A DNA stretch of 5,759 bases from Deltaproteobacteria bacterium (lineage in GTDB: Bacteria; Desulfobacterota; UBA8473), in NCBI GenBank assembly GCA_030623035.1, contig JAUXFK010000186.1, forward strand, positions 1-5,759. The letters are read 5' to 3'. The notes below the pieces were generated by a model, which saw nothing but the letters and a program-made list of their open reading frames with translations, had not been told where the DNA came from and did no database searches. The translations under genes and the position numbers were made by a program. Of the stretch, positions 4,790-5,759 are shown piece by piece (positions within the stretch are counted from its first letter, which is position 1; each line of letters opens with the position of its first letter).

Positions 4790-5759
4790 CTAGATTTTTT
4801 TGCCTTTGACCCGCCAGGCACATATTGAAAAAATGGCAATACAATAACCTACGAGGGAAAGGGCATCCTCCCAATAACTCAGGATGCCCGTGCCTTTAAG
4901 GATTTGCGCCCTGCAGATCTGTGTATAAAACCTTGCTGGAAAAAGACATGAATAGAGACGCCATCCTTCAGGGCTGTTTTGTAATGGAGCTATGGTATCC
5001 CCAAATATTATTGCAGGCATGAGGGTAAAGATAATACCGAGTAACATGGCGGTGAGCTGGCTCCTGGTCAGTGTAGAGATAAAGAATCCAATCGCCACAC
5101 AGGCAAAAACCATGAGAAAGGTAGCTACAGAAAGGATGAAAAAGCTTCCCCTGATGGGGATGCCAAACCACCATAATCCAAATATGGTTACAAAAATAAA
5201 ATCTAAAAAGAGAAAGATCACATAAGGGATCATCTTACCCGCAATATATTCATAGGACTGAACCGGCGAGGCAAATATCTGTTGTATGGAACCGGATTCT
5301 TTTTCCCTCACAATGGCAAGAGCGGATAAAATAGGAACAAATGCCATGATGGACAGGCTGAACATACCTGTGATAATAAAGGTAAAATCCCTCAGTGATT
5401 GATTGTACCAGATCCTTGTGGAGAGTTTTACAGGCTCAAGATCAACTGCAAACCCTCTCTTTTTGAAGAGCCTTGTTGTCATATCGACTGAATAAGATGC
5501 ATTTATTGCGCTCAAATGATTGACAATAATTATTGCAGTAATGTTTTCAGTTCCATCGACAAGGATCTGTAATTTGGCAGGGCGATACTCTTTGATATTC
5601 CTTGAGAAACCAGAAGGAATGATAATTGCGCATCGGGTTTTACCCTTGTCCAGCAGCGTCTTTGTCTGTTCGTATCCTACAGGGTAGTATTTTATATGAA
5701 AAAATGAATTGTTCTCAATCGTATTGATATAGTTTCTGCTCTCCTGGCTTCGATCCATA
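4790..5759 (-). CDS. ABC-2 type transporter permease, YhhJ/YbhS-like; 5' end beyond the right edge
   Basis: Partner permease of the next gene. The 322 visible residues begin at a Met that is almost certainly internal. The first residues, MDRSQESR, line up with MNRTATSR at residues 54-61 of the downstream permease, where the Met is in the periplasmic domain after TM1. About 53 residues, including TM1, are therefore missing, which would give about 375 in total, the same as its neighbour. In visible numbering there is a periplasmic domain to about 122 with WYNQS at 117-121, TM2 at about 126-148, and the coupling motif VREKESGSIQQIFASP (150-165). TM segments follow at about 174-198, 205-230, 235-253 and 297-315, with a basic C-terminus (WRVKGKKI). 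The stop (4790-4792) is 13 bases before the next gene. The ATPase and any HlyD-like subunit should lie upstream, outside the window. The family is clear; the substrate is not. Confidence 0.9.
   Translation of the reverse strand, partial: MDRSQESRNYINTIENNSFFHIKYYPVGYEQTKTLLDKGKTRCAIIIPSGFSRNIKEYRPAKLQILVDGTENITAIIIVNHLSAINASYSVDMTTRLFKKRGFAVDLEPVKLSTRIWYNQSLRDFTFIITGMFSLSIMAFVPILSALAIVREKESGSIQQIFASPVQSYEYIAGKMIPYVIFLFLDFIFVTIFGLWWFGIPIRGSFFILSVATFLMVFACVAIGFFISTLTRSQLTAMLLGIIFTLMPAIIFGDTIAPLQNSPEGWRLYSCLFPARFYTQICRAQILKGTGILSYWEDALSLVGYCIAIFSICAWRVKGKKI

Noticed and set aside
4614..4874. Minus-strand ORF of 86 codons across the junction of the two permease genes
   Set aside because: Lies in another frame of both permeases, which are supported by family motifs; it includes a Met next to AGGG but no recognisable product.
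5756..5758. ATG at the right edge as start of the first permease
   Set aside because: Alignment with the downstream permease puts this Met at about residue 54, inside the periplasmic domain; TM1 would be missing.

Overview
The window comes from a Gram-negative bacterium. It encodes an envelope protein with a signal peptide that resembles the LolA periplasmic lipoprotein/lipid carriers, and inner-membrane transporters of the RND and ABC-2 types. Base composition is AT-leaning and intergenic gaps are long. I could not assign a lineage from sequence alone; an anaerobic, deltaproteobacteria-like genome is a guess.

All genes lie on the minus strand, so in transcription order the window reads right to left. 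First come two tandem ABC-2 permease genes (4790-5759, truncated at its 5' end by the window edge, then 3649-4776). Together they look like the membrane half of a YbhS/YbhR (YhhJ)-type ABC exporter. The ATPase, and probably an HlyD-type periplasmic subunit, would be expected beyond the right edge. After a 476-bp gap comes a 795-residue MMPL/RND exporter of the HAE3 type (785-3172) with its own candidate promoter and a TTG start. After a 362-bp gap comes the N-terminal 140 residues of a secreted LolA-like protein (1-422), also with a candidate promoter and a strong Shine-Dalgarno sequence. MMPL exporters and LolA-like proteins of this kind are often neighbours, which suggests a shared role in moving a lipid or lipoprotein cargo from the inner membrane across the periplasm.

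The least ordinary content is non-coding. Each of the two gaps flanking the MMPL gene carries a different long imperfect palindrome. One is a gap-free 146-bp palindrome (521-666) with near-perfect terminal arms and a possible TAACTA target duplication. The other is about 261 bp (3279-3539), with inverted arms of about 33 bp and a second, outer 15-bp inverted repeat. Neither contains a convincing gene. Both look like MITE-like or palindromic dispersed repeats that could also fold as large RNA hairpins. I saw no RNA genes, CRISPR arrays, transposase genes or defence genes. The protein-coding part is an ordinary envelope-transport region, and I do not claim a new system in it.
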